From positions 1 through 48,995 of the forward strand of contig LGFT01000012.1 of the NCBI GenBank assembly GCA_001509375.1: a stretch of DNA of 48,995 nucleotides, read 5' to 3'. Made by a program: the position numbers and the translations under genes. The stretch's first letter is position 1. The number at the start of each line of letters is the position of its first letter. This document shows positions 9,182 through 18,675 of the stretch, in pieces. The notes under the pieces were generated by a model. That model worked only from the letters and a program-made list of their open reading frames with translations, did not search any database and was not told the DNA's origin. This DNA comes from Methanothrix harundinacea. GTDB taxonomy: Archaea; Halobacteriota; Methanosarcinia; Methanotrichales; Methanotrichaceae.

Positions 9182-10451
9182 GCACCGTCACCACGCGGTC
9201 GATCTCCTCTTTACCCACCACCAGGGGCGGGACCATCCTGAGGACGTGCTCGCTCGTGGCGTTTAGGAGGACGCCCCTCTCCCGGGCCTGGTTCACGACC
9301 TCGGGGCAGTTCGCCGCAAGCTCCACGCCCACCATCAGCCCCAGGCCTCTCACCTCGAGGGCGTCGATCTCATCATTGAGCCTCGAACGGAGGTACGCCC
9401 CCATCTCCGCGGACCTCCCCACCAGCCTTTCCGTCTTGATGACCCCGATGGAGGCGAGGGCCGCCGCCGAGACCAACGGGCCGCCGCCGAAGGTGGAGGC
9501 GTGGTCGCCCCTCTGGAAGACGTCGGTGACGGACTCCGCCGCCAGCATGGCGCCCATGGGTAGGCCTCCGGCGATCCCCTTGGCGAGGGTCATGACGTCT
9601 GGAAGAACGCCGCTGTGCTCCTTTCCAAACCACTTTCCCGTCCGGCCGAAGCCGGTCTGGACCTCGTCGAGGATGAGGAGAGCTCCGCAGTCGTCGCAGA
9701 TCTCTCGGGCCGCCCTCAGGTAGTCGGGCTTGGGGACGTTGACGCCGCCCTCGCCCTGGACCGGCTCCAGGATGACCGCCGAGGTCTCTTTCGAGACCGC
9801 CGCAGCCAGGGCCTCGGGGTCGTCGTAAGGGACGAACTTCGCCTCGGCGAGGGGCCTAAAGGGCTCTCGATAGACAGCCTTGTAGGTCGCCCCCAAAGAC
9901 CCCAGGGTCCTGCCGTGGAAGGAGTGGACGGCGGCGACGATCTCCGACCTGCCCGTCGCCCTTCGAGCGAGCTTCAGGGCCGCCTCGACGCTCTCGGCTC
10001 CGGAGTTGCAGAAGAAAGCCCTGTCCATCCCCGTCAGGGTCTTCAGCTCCTCGGCGAGGAAGACCTGGTTTTCGGTGTAGTAGAGGTTTGAGGTGTGGAT
10101 CAGCTCTTTCGCCTGTCTGGTGATCGCCTCGACGACCGAAGGGTGGCAGTGGCCGACGGTGTTGACGGCGACGCCGGCGACGAAGTCCAGGTACTCCCTT
10201 CCTTCGGCATCCCAGACCTTCGCTCCCGCACCCTTCACCAGGAGGATCGGCTGGCGGGTGTAGGTCTGAATCACCGACTCCCGCTCCAGCTCCACGATCC
10301 GGGCGGTCCTCTCGGCGACCGATAGATCAAGTTTCGGCGTCTCTGTCATCTTATCCGCCCCCTTTTCGGTCTTCGTCTCAGTCTTGGTCTCCGACTTCAT
10401 CTTCATCTTCGTCTTCATATTCATCTTTTCGTCGCTCTCTTTTCTGGTCAT
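9156..10451 (-). CDS. argD: Acetylornithine aminotransferase with a lysine/methionine/threonine-rich N-terminal extension
   Basis: Class III PLP aminotransferase of arginine synthesis (N-acetylglutamate semialdehyde to N-acetylornithine); lysine-pathway use is also possible in this family. Core signatures are VNTVGHCHP, FCNSGAESVEAALKLAR, HSFHGRTLG, EPVQGEGG, LDEVQTGFGRTG and the PLP lysine in LAKGIAGGLPMG. An ATG at 10451 overlaps the upstream hydrolase stop (ATGA) and would give an odd 34-residue leader made mostly of K, M, T and E. A second ATG at 10349, preceded by a G-rich GGGGGCGGAT, yields MTETPKLDL and a normal-length protein of about 397 aa. The downstream start may well be the real one. 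Confidence 0.92.
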   Translation of the reverse strand: MTRKESDEKMNMKTKMKMKSETKTETKTEKGADKMTETPKLDLSVAERTARIVELERESVIQTYTRQPILLVKGAGAKVWDAEGREYLDFVAGVAVNTVGHCHPSVVEAITRQAKELIHTSNLYYTENQVFLAEELKTLTGMDRAFFCNSGAESVEAALKLARRATGRSEIVAAVHSFHGRTLGSLGATYKAVYREPFRPLAEAKFVPYDDPEALAAAVSKETSAVILEPVQGEGGVNVPKPDYLRAAREICDDCGALLILDEVQTGFGRTGKWFGKEHSGVLPDVMTLAKGIAGGLPMGAMLAAESVTDVFQRGDHASTFGGGPLVSAAALASIGVIKTERLVGRSAEMGAYLRSRLNDEIDALEVRGLGLMVGVELAANCPEVVNQARERGVLLNATSEHVLRMVPPLVVGKEEIDRVVTVLGEILEEP

Positions 10452-11089
10452 AGAACGCTCCGCGCAAACCGAAGGCTCGCCTGGATCTGGCGGCCCACGT
10501 CCCCGCTGACGATCTCCATGTGGCCGGGGTAGAGGACCTCCACATCGAGTTTCGTCAACCTCTCGATGGAGCTTATCAGGTCCGCATCGCACCCGGCGAA
10601 GAGATCTGTCCTCCCGATGTTCCCCTGGGGGAAGACGGTGTCCCCCGAGAAGAGGACTTTGGCCTTTGGCTCGTAGAGGCAGATCCCTCCCGGCGAGTGG
10701 CCCGGAGTGTGGAGGACCTCAAGCTTCCATTCACCAAGGTCGATGACGTCGCCCTCCTTGAGGGTCTCGTCGGCCTCGATCTCCGGGGCCGAGAGGCCGA
10801 AGAGGTAGGCGACCGTGGCCATGTCGTCACCGAGAGAGCCCGACTCCTCCTCGTGGATCAGAACCCTCGCCCCCGTCACCTCCTTGAGGCGGGGCACCCC
10901 GCCGGAGTGATCGTGATGGCAGTGGGTGAGGACGATCATCTCGATCTCCGTTGGGTCGATATATTTTTGGATATTTCGGAGCGTCGGCTCCGGGTCCATC
11001 CCCGCGTCGATGAGGACCGGGACCTCGTCGAGGATCAGGTAGACGTTGCCGTCGAAGGGCGAGCCTGAGACCTTGTGCACTTCCACCAT
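10448..11089 (-). CDS. Metallo-beta-lactamase-fold hydrolase (glyoxalase II-like)
   Basis: 213-aa MBL-fold protein. The zinc ligands are visible: THCHHDHSGG (HxHxDH), the histidine in HTPGHSPGG, the aspartate in FSGDTVF and the last histidine in YPGHM. This is the glyoxalase II/hydroxyacylglutathione hydrolase-like subgroup; the substrate in an archaeon is unknown, though small thioesters are plausible. It is the first gene of the minus-strand run, and its TGA overlaps the ATG of argD. The promoter should lie in the 11.09-11.16 kb stretch, just before the GyrI relic on the opposite strand. Confidence 0.88.
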   Translation of the reverse strand: MVEVHKVSGSPFDGNVYLILDEVPVLIDAGMDPEPTLRNIQKYIDPTEIEMIVLTHCHHDHSGGVPRLKEVTGARVLIHEEESGSLGDDMATVAYLFGLSAPEIEADETLKEGDVIDLGEWKLEVLHTPGHSPGGICLYEPKAKVLFSGDTVFPQGNIGRTDLFAGCDADLISSIERLTKLDVEVLYPGHMEIVSGDVGRQIQASLRFARSVL

Positions 11090-11164
11090 TCCAACACCAA
11101 CTCTCCCGGATGGGCTCCACCGATATATCTGTTTGGCAGCGGGTTTGAGGAGAATCAGGGGTTG

Positions 11165-11432
11165 CTAGATGGCATGCCAGTACCGCCAGAAACGCCCGAG
11201 GTCGCCGAAGGCGGAGAGGCGGAGGTGGAGCTGCTGTGCCGGAGGCGGAGGTGGCGTATCTCACGGTCAAGGGGCCCTACGCCAACCTCGAAGACGCCTA
11301 CAGCCAGCTCTACGGGCTGGGCCTTCCAGCATGGGCGCACGCCTGCGGACGCCGCCCGGCAGGTCTACGTCCGGTGGAGCGAGGAGAGGCGAAAGCCTTC
11401 AACAGCTTCGAAGAACGCCGACATAATAAATA
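11165..11432 (+). pseudogene. GyrI-like (AraC effector-binding) domain relic, frameshifted copy 1
   Basis: Three separate reading frames in order match the GyrI-like protein at 12260-12746. These are MPVPPETPEVAEGGEAEVEL in one frame, then EAEVAYLTVKGPYANLEDA in a second, then PADAARQVYVRW back in the first. The N-terminal third is missing. At least two indels break it, so it cannot make the domain. GyrI-like domains bind small hydrophobic effectors or DNA gyrase. It lies just upstream of the MNT-HepT pair, while the second relic lies just downstream. Confidence 0.7.
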
Positions 11433-11464
11433 GTTATGAATACCTGAACAGCACAGTGAATTTC

Positions 11465-11752
11465 ATGAGCGATCAGATGCAGGCCGTGCAGGACGCGATA
11501 TTGGATGTCTTGCGAAAAAACGGGGTTAAGCGAGCGGCCTTCTTCGGGTCCATCGTCCGGGGCGAGATGAATGAGGAGAGCGACATCGACATCCTCATCG
11601 AGTTCGAGGGAAGAAAGAGCCTTCTGGACCTATCTCATCTCAAAAATGAGCTGGAAGATACTGTAAATCGGCGGGTGGACCTCCTGACATACAGATCTCT
11701 CCACCCCCGCCTCAGAGATAGAATCCTGGCTGAGCAGGTCCCGATATTATGA
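11465..11752 (+). CDS. MNT-type nucleotidyltransferase (antitoxin of a HepT-MNT pair)
   Basis: 95-aa minimal nucleotidyltransferase. The DNA polymerase beta-like signature is intact: FFGSIVRGEMNEESDIDILIEF contains the GS motif and the two catalytic aspartates (D-I-D). In characterised HepT-MNT systems this protein transfers AMP to a tyrosine of HepT and neutralises it. I chose the ATG at 11465 (MSDQMQAV) because family members begin there; the longer open frame upstream runs through the GyrI relic. Its TGA overlaps the ATG of hepT (ATGA at 11749-11752), the usual toxin-antitoxin arrangement. Confidence 0.88.
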   Translation: MSDQMQAVQDAILDVLRKNGVKRAAFFGSIVRGEMNEESDIDILIEFEGRKSLLDLSHLKNELEDTVNRRVDLLTYRSLHPRLRDRILAEQVPIL

Positions 11753-12096
11753 AAAAAGATCCGGAGGTTTTTCTGGATCACATCCTTGAATGCATCGATC
11801 TCATCGAGGACTACTCCGAGGGGGTGACCGAATCCGAGTTCATGAGATCATCATCCCTGCAGGACATGATCGCCCGACGAATCGAGATCATTGGTGAGGC
11901 GGTAAAGAACCTCCCCGAAGACCTCAAACGGGAGCATCCGGAGATCCCCTGGAGAGATATCGCTGGACTGAGAGACATAGTCGTCCACCAGTATTTCGGG
12001 CTCGATCTGGAGCTGATCTGGGACGTGGTCGAGAAGGACATCCCGCAGCTGAAACCAAAGATATCGAGGATACAGGATGAGTTGAGGGGCCTGTAG
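11749..12096 (+). CDS. HepT-like ribonuclease toxin (HEPN domain)
   Basis: 115-aa all-alpha HEPN protein with the catalytic R-x4-H-x-Y motif intact as RDIVVHQYF near residues 82-90. The arginine and histidine carry RNase activity, and the tyrosine is the residue AMPylated by the MNT partner in studied systems. Upstream helices (IEIIGEAVKNLPEDL) match the family. It is coupled to the MNT gene by a 4-base overlap. The pair looks intact although both flanks are decayed, consistent with a mobile or addictive module. Confidence 0.9.
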   Translation: MKKDPEVFLDHILECIDLIEDYSEGVTESEFMRSSSLQDMIARRIEIIGEAVKNLPEDLKREHPEIPWRDIAGLRDIVVHQYFGLDLELIWDVVEKDIPQLKPKISRIQDELRGL

Positions 12097-12151
12097 ATGG
12101 CCGTTGTTTCCTTTATGAGCGTTGTCGAATATTGAACATCACGACATTGTG

Positions 12152-12160
12152 TATATAAAA
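12152..12160 (+). promoter_or_regulatory. TATA-like element upstream of the GyrI-like relic
   Basis: TATATAAAA follows the hepT stop by about 55 bases in an AT-rich stretch that also holds ATATATATTG and ATTTTTAAGG. It has archaeal box A character and points toward the gene at 12260. About 100 bases separate it from that ATG, so a second A/T block near 12208-12216 is an equally good candidate. Confidence 0.35.
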
Positions 12161-12259
12161 AGCTCCATATATATTGTCTAAATATCGGCTTCGACTCCAC
12201 TGAGACATATTTTTAAGGCATTAGGTCGAATCCGTGCTATCATTTAGAGAGGTGTCGAT

Positions 12260-12746
12260 ATGCCCACATACGATATCGAAATCAAGAAGGTTCCCGCCCT
12301 GTGGGTAGGCTAGCCTCTGGGGGAAGGGCCTTCCCTTTGCCGTCACCGTCCCCAAGGCCTACGAGGAGCTGGCGGCTTGGATGGCCGAAAAGAAGATCCC
12401 CTTCCCCTCGGAATCGCCGTTGGGCCTCGCCCTCTACTACGACGACCCCGGCGCCGTCCCTCCAGAGGAGATGAAATTCAAGGTGGCGATCCCCGTCCCC
12501 ACGGAGACAAAACCCATCAAAGAAGGCAACGCGGCGGTGGAGGAGCTTCCGGCGGCCGAGGTGGCGTATCTCACGGTCCGGGGGCCATACACCAACCTCG
12601 AGGACGCCTACAGCCAGCTCTTCGGCTGGGTCTTCTCGAACGGCTTTCAGCCGACGGACGCCGCCCGGGAGGTCTACGTCCAGTGGGGCGAATCGATGCC
12701 ACAGGAGGAGTGGGTGACGGAGATACAGGTGCCGGTCGGGAGGTAG
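12260..12746 (+). pseudogene. GyrI-like small-molecule-binding protein, frameshifted copy 2
   Basis: Starts with ATG behind a GAGAGGTG ribosome site and reads MPTYDIEIKKVPALWVG, then hits TAG at about 12311. The next part of the domain (SLWGKGLPFAVTVPKAYEEL) resumes in another frame. It then continues unbroken through AAWMAEKKIPFPS, AEVAYLTVRGPYTNLEDAYS and DAAREVYVQWGE to the stop. A short deletion plus a frameshift near 12310 best explains this. Everything from the internal ATG at 12381 on (121 codons) could still be translated, but the first strand-helix unit would be absent. It is the better preserved of two copies that flank the MNT-HepT pair. Confidence 0.72.
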
Positions 12747-12803
12747 AGAATTGGGGGGAGGGTAGTGCTGGGGCGACGATCTGATCGTCTCCCTCTTTAC
12801 GAG

Positions 12804-13062
12804 CTATCTCCGCCACCTCGGCACCACCCGCCCCGTCCTCTCCGCATACCGCCAATGCTCCTCGCCAAATTTTTCGAGCATCATCTCCTCCTCCCGCGGG
12901 TTCCGGGCGACGTAAAGGGGTAGGGACGCCACCAGAAAGGCGGGACCTGCGATCCAGTTTAGGTGAAGGAGGAGCTGAACGACCGCCCAGAGGGTGGGGC
13001 GGCAAGGGAGCGGGACCGAGTAGCCGAAAGGCTGGAGGCGTTTTAGGTTTACAAAGGCGCCA
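12804..13062 (-). pseudogene. Isoprenylcysteine carboxyl methyltransferase (ICMT-like) C-terminal relic
   Basis: On the minus strand an open stretch of about 80 codons reads a hydrophobic segment (LWAVVQLLLHLNWIAGPAFL) followed by NPREEEMMLEKFGEEHWRY and RTGRVVPRW, then TAG. The REE-x-x-L-x-x-x-F-G block is the hallmark of the ICMT/phospholipid methyltransferase C-terminus. There is no start codon, and the N-terminal membrane segments and the SAM-binding His/Arg motif are missing. I read it as a 5'-truncated gene. The flanking gap (12747-13221) holds only this relic and a strongly AT-rich stretch at about 13085-13150. Confidence 0.6.
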
Positions 13063-13191
13063 GGGCATCGAAGTCGGGCGCTAGTGAAGTTAATCTGATT
13101 TAAAACATAATAAATTGAATCAAACCAAACATTTAATATCTATTAATTTCGGATCTTGGGTTGTATAGGACCGTCCAATCTGGACTGATGA

Positions 13192-13953
<762 letters not shown>

Positions 13954-13987
13954 ACGCTGAGCCTGTGGAGGGAGAACGGGAGTTCCG

Positions 13988-15301
13988 ATGACCGATAGCG
14001 AAGTCCCCTACAGCCCCGGCCAGCGCGCCCAGTGGTCTTCTGAAACTGCCTTCGTTTTCTCCATGACCGCCGCTACCGTAGGCCTTGGCAACCTCTGGCG
14101 GTTCCCCTATATGGTGGGGGAGAACGGCGGCGGAGCCTTCATCGTCGCCTACCTCATCGCCTTGGTCCTGGTGGCCCTCCCCACCATGATGATGGAAGTG
14201 GGGATCGGCCGCCTCGTCCAGGGCAGCGTCGTCGGCACCTTCAGGACTGTTAAACGCTTCGGCAACCTTTACGGCTGGTTCGTGGTGATGTTAACGATCG
14301 CGATAACCAGCTACTACCTGGTGATCACCGGCTGGACCATGGGCTATGCCGTTTCGGCCTTCTGCATGGCTGTGCAGCCCTTTGACGACTTCACTGGAGG
14401 TTACAACTCCCTCTGGTATTTCTTCGCCGTCACAGTCCTGGCCACCGCGGTCCTGATACGCGGGGTCAGCGCCATCGAGAAGCTCTCCAAGATATTGATG
14501 CCGGTTTTGGTGCTGATGATCATCGGCATCGTCATCTCTGCCGCCCGGATGGACGGCTGGGAAGAGGCCAGAAGCTTCATGTTCGTCGCTGACTACAGCC
14601 ACCTTAAAAGCCCCACCATCTGGCTCTTCGCCTTCGGTCAAGCTTTCTATACCCTGGCCATCGGTCAGGGTTATCTCATCACCTACGGAAGTTACATCCC
14701 CCAACAGACAAACATCCCCCGGGCCTGCCTCATCGTGACCGGCACAGAAACCTCCATCGCCCTCCTGGCGGGATTTATGATCTTCCCCTTCGTCTTCACC
14801 TACGGCTTCGACCCCGGCGCCGGCAGCCAGCTCGCCTTCGATACCCTTCCCCAGGTCTTTGATGAGATGGAGCATGGAGCCTGGCTGGCCATGGGCTTCT
14901 TCTCCCTCTTCTTCGCCGCCGCCTTCAGCTCCTGCCTCGCTGGGCTGAAGGTCATCATCGCTGCCTTCTCCGAAGAGTTCCGCGTGGGCGACTCTCATGC
15001 TGTCCTGTCAGTGGGATGCCTGATGATCCTCCTGGGGGTGCCGTCGGCCCTCAGCTTCAGCCCGCTGGAGCTGAGCGTTATGGGCATGCCCTTTCTGGAC
15101 TTCATGGATCAGTTCGGTGGCACCAATATGGTGGTGACCTCGGGCATCATCGGGACCGGTCTAGTATGCTGGTTCGTCCCCCGGCCTAGGATCGCCCAGG
15201 CCCTGGGGGCGAGGAGCCGCTGGTGGGATTTCAAAATTTACGTCATAGGACGCAGCCTACCTTTCCTGGCCGCGGCCTTCATCCTATGGAATATTTTATG
15301 A
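13988..15301 (+). CDS. Sodium-dependent transporter of the neurotransmitter:sodium symporter (NSS/SNF) family
   Basis: 437-aa membrane protein with about 11 hydrophobic helices. Transmembrane segment 1 has the family signature VGLGNLWRFPYMVGENGGGAF, whose unwound part binds sodium and substrate. The segment near residue 220 (FAFGQAFYTLAIGQGYL) matches helix 6. Prokaryotic NSS members import amino acids or related compounds with sodium; the substrate cannot be assigned. It is the only intact gene between 12.1 and 15.8 kb, directly after the truncated EctB-like gene, so it may have arrived with an osmolyte or amino-acid module. No transporter partner gene is adjacent. Confidence 0.9.
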   Translation: MTDSEVPYSPGQRAQWSSETAFVFSMTAATVGLGNLWRFPYMVGENGGGAFIVAYLIALVLVALPTMMMEVGIGRLVQGSVVGTFRTVKRFGNLYGWFVVMLTIAITSYYLVITGWTMGYAVSAFCMAVQPFDDFTGGYNSLWYFFAVTVLATAVLIRGVSAIEKLSKILMPVLVLMIIGIVISAARMDGWEEARSFMFVADYSHLKSPTIWLFAFGQAFYTLAIGQGYLITYGSYIPQQTNIPRACLIVTGTETSIALLAGFMIFPFVFTYGFDPGAGSQLAFDTLPQVFDEMEHGAWLAMGFFSLFFAAAFSSCLAGLKVIIAAFSEEFRVGDSHAVLSVGCLMILLGVPSALSFSPLELSVMGMPFLDFMDQFGGTNMVVTSGIIGTGLVCWFVPRPRIAQALGARSRWWDFKIYVIGRSLPFLAAAFILWNIL

Positions 15302-15348
15302 AGGATTCATACCCCAAAGTCGCCGGGATGAGATAGGGAGAAGGTCGG

Positions 15349-15720
15349 CTAGGGAGCCTCCAGCACCCATTTCCATGCATCTTCCAGCCACTCTTCCCGG
15401 AAGAAACGAGCATTCATCCCCGTCAGGCCGGCGAAGGCCTCGAACATCCAGGTGAGGACCTCGTCCCACGAATCGTCGCTCACAAAGGCCATCTTGTCGA
15501 GTTGGCGGAGCATCGGCCAGTTATTCAGGTCCTCCCATGCGCCGCCAGCGGTCCAGCCTCCGAAATTCTTGACCTGCATCAGGACGCGGAGGTCTCAATG
15601 CTGATCCATCGCTATTAGAGCGTCGGGACGAGGACCTGGGTATGGTCTTCTTCGGTGAGCTTCCCTTCCAGGAGGAATCCTGGGACGTCATCCTCACCAA
15701 CGTTCACTATGGCTACGATG
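15349..15720 (-). pseudogene. SpoIIAA-like (STAS/CRAL-TRIO fold) protein, broken by stops and frameshift
   Basis: Minus-strand reading gives GFLLEGKLTEEDHTQVLVPTL followed by two stop codons. A different frame then holds MQVKNFGGWTAGGAWEDL, DKMAFVSDDSWDEVL and ARFFREEWLEDAWKWVLE. These are the N- and C-terminal signatures, in the right order, of the SpoIIAA-like family (about 120 aa). The two halves are now out of frame, so the protein is not made intact. A 76-codon ORF covers only the C-terminal half. Upstream, 15720-15878 holds nothing I can assign. Confidence 0.65.
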
Positions 15721-15878
15721 GACTGATTTTGAGCGGCAATAAAAGATGTGAATCTCTCTCTGGTATTGACGACGGGATCAGCGAGCCGTAATGGACGGAG
15801 ATCCTCCCACCTGAACTTGGGGGTTTTTTGTCTTTCGCTATCGATCTCAAGATCATGGCAGCGACCCCGAGTCCTCGA

Positions 15879-17108
15879 TCAGCAGAACTTCGCGAGGGTT
15901 GTCTGCCCCGCCCCCCGCGCCAGCTCCGAGTGGGACCGCAAGTCCCGCGCGGGCGTCCGGAGGCGCGTCGCCATATCCGCCAGCGCCGCGTCCAGCGTCT
16001 CGAACTTTTTCGGAGGATTTCTCAGGGCCTCCCTCGCCGCCTCCCGGACGACCCAGACCCCCAGGGGCGCCCAGTACTCCTCGGTGATCTCCCGGACGAT
16101 GAGGGTCGAGGCCTGCCTCCTCATATCGGCCAGGCGCTCCAGAAGTGCGAGGCGGGCGGCATAGTACCCGCCGGCGAGGCTGCTGTACCCCTTCTTCGGG
16201 CCGGGGCCCTCCCGATCAGCGCCGATCCAGGGCTCATCTCCCGACCAGACGGACCTCGGAAGCCAGATCTCGATCAGCTCATAGGTGAACGAGCCAGGGG
16301 AGAGGAGGACCTCGAAGTGGTTTCCGAGCCTCTCTCCGGAGAAGAGGAGGTACTCGTTTACCGGTGGCAGGTCCTGGATCGCTGCGATCAGATGCTTCCC
16401 CGCAATGTCATCGGAGGCGGTGATCGACCACCTCGTGGGAACTAGCTTTCTTTTTTTGCCGAGGAGCCCCAGGGAGAGAAGCCTCGATATCCCGTCCACC
16501 TCGACGCCTGAGATGTAAAGCTCCCCGACAGCTTTGGCGGCCAAGAGGTCTGAGTCCTCGACGACCGCGTCGACCTTTCGGGGAATAGACGGATTCGATG
16601 TGATCTCCATCTCCTCGATGGAGCCCGACGGCCCCGAGGGCATCATGAACCCGTCGAACCTCAGGCGGCCCCGAGGGGGCTTGGCGAAGGTCACCTCAGT
16701 TCCCACTGGGGTCGAGGACATGGCGATCTCCTGGGCCATCTCCAGGAGCCTTCCGGGGTTTCTGGCGTCTTGGACGGCCACCTTCGATCCAGACCTCACC
16801 ATCGACGACCGGAGGGCTACGATCTCCCCGACCTCCATCCTGGCCAGATCGACGGGCCGGGAGAAGAGGAGGGAATCGAGATCGGGGCGAGAGCCCAAGC
16901 CAAGGACCCCGTTCTCGTCCGCTGGGACCAGAGGGCCGGCGGAGACCTGGGGGTAGCCGAACCTCCCCACGAAGACCTCAGGGGGCGACTGCCCCTCGAT
17001 CACCGTCCCCAGCTTCGGAAGCTGCGCAGCTATCCGGAAGCTTTTCAATATCGGACAGACAGGCCTTCCACAGAGACCCCTCCCCTTGCACCGAACGCAC
17101 CGAGTCAT
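15879..17108 (-). CDS. nreA: Nre-family DNA repair protein (NreA-like)
   Basis: 409-aa archaeal Nre protein, implicated in the response to DNA damage together with PCNA. The N-terminal zinc-binding motif is CVRCKGRGLCGRPVCPIL (C-x2-C-x4-C-x4-C). The conserved body includes PPEVFVGRFGYPQVSAGPL and a block around YYAARLALLERLADMRRQA. The C-terminus ends QTTLAKFC, which fits a PCNA-interacting PIP box (Q-x-x-L-x-x-F) and agrees with reports that Nre proteins bind PCNA. It is divergent from hisI, with about 50 bases between the two starts. Confidence 0.9.
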   Translation of the reverse strand: MTRCVRCKGRGLCGRPVCPILKSFRIAAQLPKLGTVIEGQSPPEVFVGRFGYPQVSAGPLVPADENGVLGLGSRPDLDSLLFSRPVDLARMEVGEIVALRSSMVRSGSKVAVQDARNPGRLLEMAQEIAMSSTPVGTEVTFAKPPRGRLRFDGFMMPSGPSGSIEEMEITSNPSIPRKVDAVVEDSDLLAAKAVGELYISGVEVDGISRLLSLGLLGKKRKLVPTRWSITASDDIAGKHLIAAIQDLPPVNEYLLFSGERLGNHFEVLLSPGSFTYELIEIWLPRSVWSGDEPWIGADREGPGPKKGYSSLAGGYYAARLALLERLADMRRQASTLIVREITEEYWAPLGVWVVREAAREALRNPPKKFETLDAALADMATRLRTPARDLRSHSELARGAGQTTLAKFC

Positions 17109-17157
17109 CTCTTCAATCGAAAACGGCTTTTATAGGATATAGCCCTATCATCGAAGC

Positions 17158-17508
17158 ATGATGGAGATCAAGGGCGACCTCGTCCCGGCGGTCGTCCAGG
17201 ATGCCAAGACCGGCGAGGTCCTGATGCTCGCCTACATGAACCGCGAGGCTCTGGCGAAGACCCTAGAGACGGGGAAGGCCCACTACTGGAGCAGGTCGAG
17301 AGGAAAGCTCTGGCTGAAGGGCGAGTCCTCGGGCCACTTCCAGGAGGTAGTGGAGGCGAGGATCGACTGCGACCAGGACGCCATCCTCCTGAAGGTCCGC
17401 CAGGAGGGAGGAGCCTGCCATATGGGCTACCGGTCATGCTTCTACCGGGACCTGGAGGGGAAGGTGATGGGAGAGAAGGTCTTCAACCCCGATGAGGTCT
17501 ATCGGTGA
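17158..17508 (+). CDS. hisI: Phosphoribosyl-AMP cyclohydrolase
   Basis: 116-aa cytosolic zinc enzyme that opens the purine ring of phosphoribosyl-AMP in histidine synthesis. Family blocks are [29 protein letters not shown], the metal-binding [11 protein letters not shown] (conserved aspartates and cysteine), and [13 protein letters not shown] with the conserved cysteines. The length is normal for the stand-alone archaeal form without a HisE domain. The ATG used is the second of the ATGATG pair or its neighbour at 17158. Its TGA overlaps the GTG start of the radical SAM gene, so the two are co-translated. Confidence 0.94.
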   Translation: MMEIKGDLVPAVVQDAKTGEVLMLAYMNREALAKTLETGKAHYWSRSRGKLWLKGESSGHFQEVVEARIDCDQDAILLKVRQEGGACHMGYRSCFYRDLEGKVMGEKVFNPDEVYR

Positions 17509-18626
17509 ACTGCGCTGTGAGTGAAAAGGACGAAGCTGGACGCTACACCCTCGCCAAAAGCCCCATCTTCAGGGTCGAGGCGTCCGTCGAGGAAGGCAGG
17601 GTGAGGTTGAAGGCCGCGGGGCCCCTGGCCCGCCTCCCCTTTGTGAAGTCGGCCCTCGGGGTAGCCGACAGCCAGATCCCGGTGATGGCTGGGGAGAGGC
17701 TAATCCTTTCGACCTGGTTTCCCCCCATCCCCAGCAGGGCCTTCGACCGCCTCGTCAAAAGCTACGTCAAGTCTTCCTTTGGGATCCGGACCCCAAACCA
17801 AGTCACCATATCGATCACCGAGGAGTGCCCCAACCGCTGCCTCCACTGCGCCCTGCCAGATTCAGGTCGCCACCACCGGCTTGAGCCCGATGAGGTCGAG
17901 GAGGTCGTCGGCCAGGTCCTGGACCTGGGGACGACCCTCATCATCTTCGACGGCGGGGAGCCGACTACCTACCGAGAGCTCCCCGATATCGTCCGAGCCG
18001 TCGACGACCGGGCTATTTCTACCATGTTCACCTCCGGAGCAGGGTTCACCGAGAGGCTCGCCCATGACCTGAAGGATACGGGCCTCTTTGCCGTCAACGT
18101 CAGCCTCGACAGCACCAGAGAGGAAGAACACGACCGGATGAGGGGGAGGAGCGGAGCCTACCGGGACGCCATGAAGGCGGTGAGATATGCCATCGACGCC
18201 GGCCTTCTCGTCGATCTATACGCCGTGATGAGGAAAGATAACGTCTCCGAGATCGAAGAGTTTCATCGACTGGCGAGAGATGTCGGCGCCAGCGAGTTGA
18301 CTCTCTTCGAGGTGGTGCCAGTGGGAAGATGGGCCGACGAAAGGGGGTCGGTTCTCTCGGAGGAGGATCATGCCGCCCTCGACGAGTTCGTTTCTGGGGC
18401 GCCTCCTCCCCGAGTCTTCTCTGTGCCCGCTGCCTTCCGAGAGTTCGGCTGCTTTGCGGGGAGAAACTGGATGCACATCACCCCAGAGGGGGACGTCTAC
18501 CCCTGCGCCTGCCTTCCTCGGGCAATCGGAAACGTACATAGGGAGCCCGTCAAGAAAATTTGGCATAAAATGGCCAAATTGCCCTTTACCAGCAGCAAAA
18601 TCTGCCCGGCACGCGGATTCAATTGA
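17505..18626 (+). CDS. Radical SAM protein with SPASM-like C-terminus
   Basis: 373 aa. An N-terminal extension of about 100 residues precedes the radical SAM barrel. The [4Fe-4S] motif C-x3-C-x2-C is in [13 protein letters not shown], the SAM-binding GGEPTTY follows, and [13 protein letters not shown] is typical of the AhbC/AhbD/NirJ-like subgroup. The C-terminus has cysteines in [30 protein letters not shown], a partial SPASM pattern for auxiliary clusters. The GTG start overlaps the hisI stop. The reaction is unknown. Relatives are often annotated as heme biosynthesis or peptide-modifying enzymes, and its sharing of a transcript with hisI does not settle the matter. Confidence 0.85.
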   Translation: MNCAVSEKDEAGRYTLAKSPIFRVEASVEEGRVRLKAAGPLARLPFVKSALGVADSQIPVMAGERLILSTWFPPIPSRAFDRLVKSYVKSSFGIRTPNQVTISITEECPNRCLHCALPDSGRHHRLEPDEVEEVVGQVLDLGTTLIIFDGGEPTTYRELPDIVRAVDDRAISTMFTSGAGFTERLAHDLKDTGLFAVNVSLDSTREEEHDRMRGRSGAYRDAMKAVRYAIDAGLLVDLYAVMRKDNVSEIEEFHRLARDVGASELTLFEVVPVGRWADERGSVLSEEDHAALDEFVSGAPPPRVFSVPAAFREFGCFAGRNWMHITPEGDVYPCACLPRAIGNVHREPVKKIWHKMAKLPFTSSKICPARGFN

Positions 18627-18637
18627 ACATCAACATG

Positions 18638-18645
18638 TATATATA
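18638..18645 (+). promoter_or_regulatory. TATA box for the CBS-domain regulator
   Basis: TATATATA, just after the radical SAM stop (18626) and about 31 bases before the ATG at 18676. Position and composition suit an archaeal box A giving a short leader, and it is clearly AT-rich against the GC-rich surroundings. Confidence 0.55.
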
Positions 18646-18675
18646 GCAGATAATCGTGAGGATCAGCCGATCAGG

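Noticed and set aside
14291-14998. 235-codon minus-strand ORF inside the sodium symporter
   Set aside because: Rich in G, E, D and H as expected from the reverse complement of hydrophobic helices; it is a shadow.
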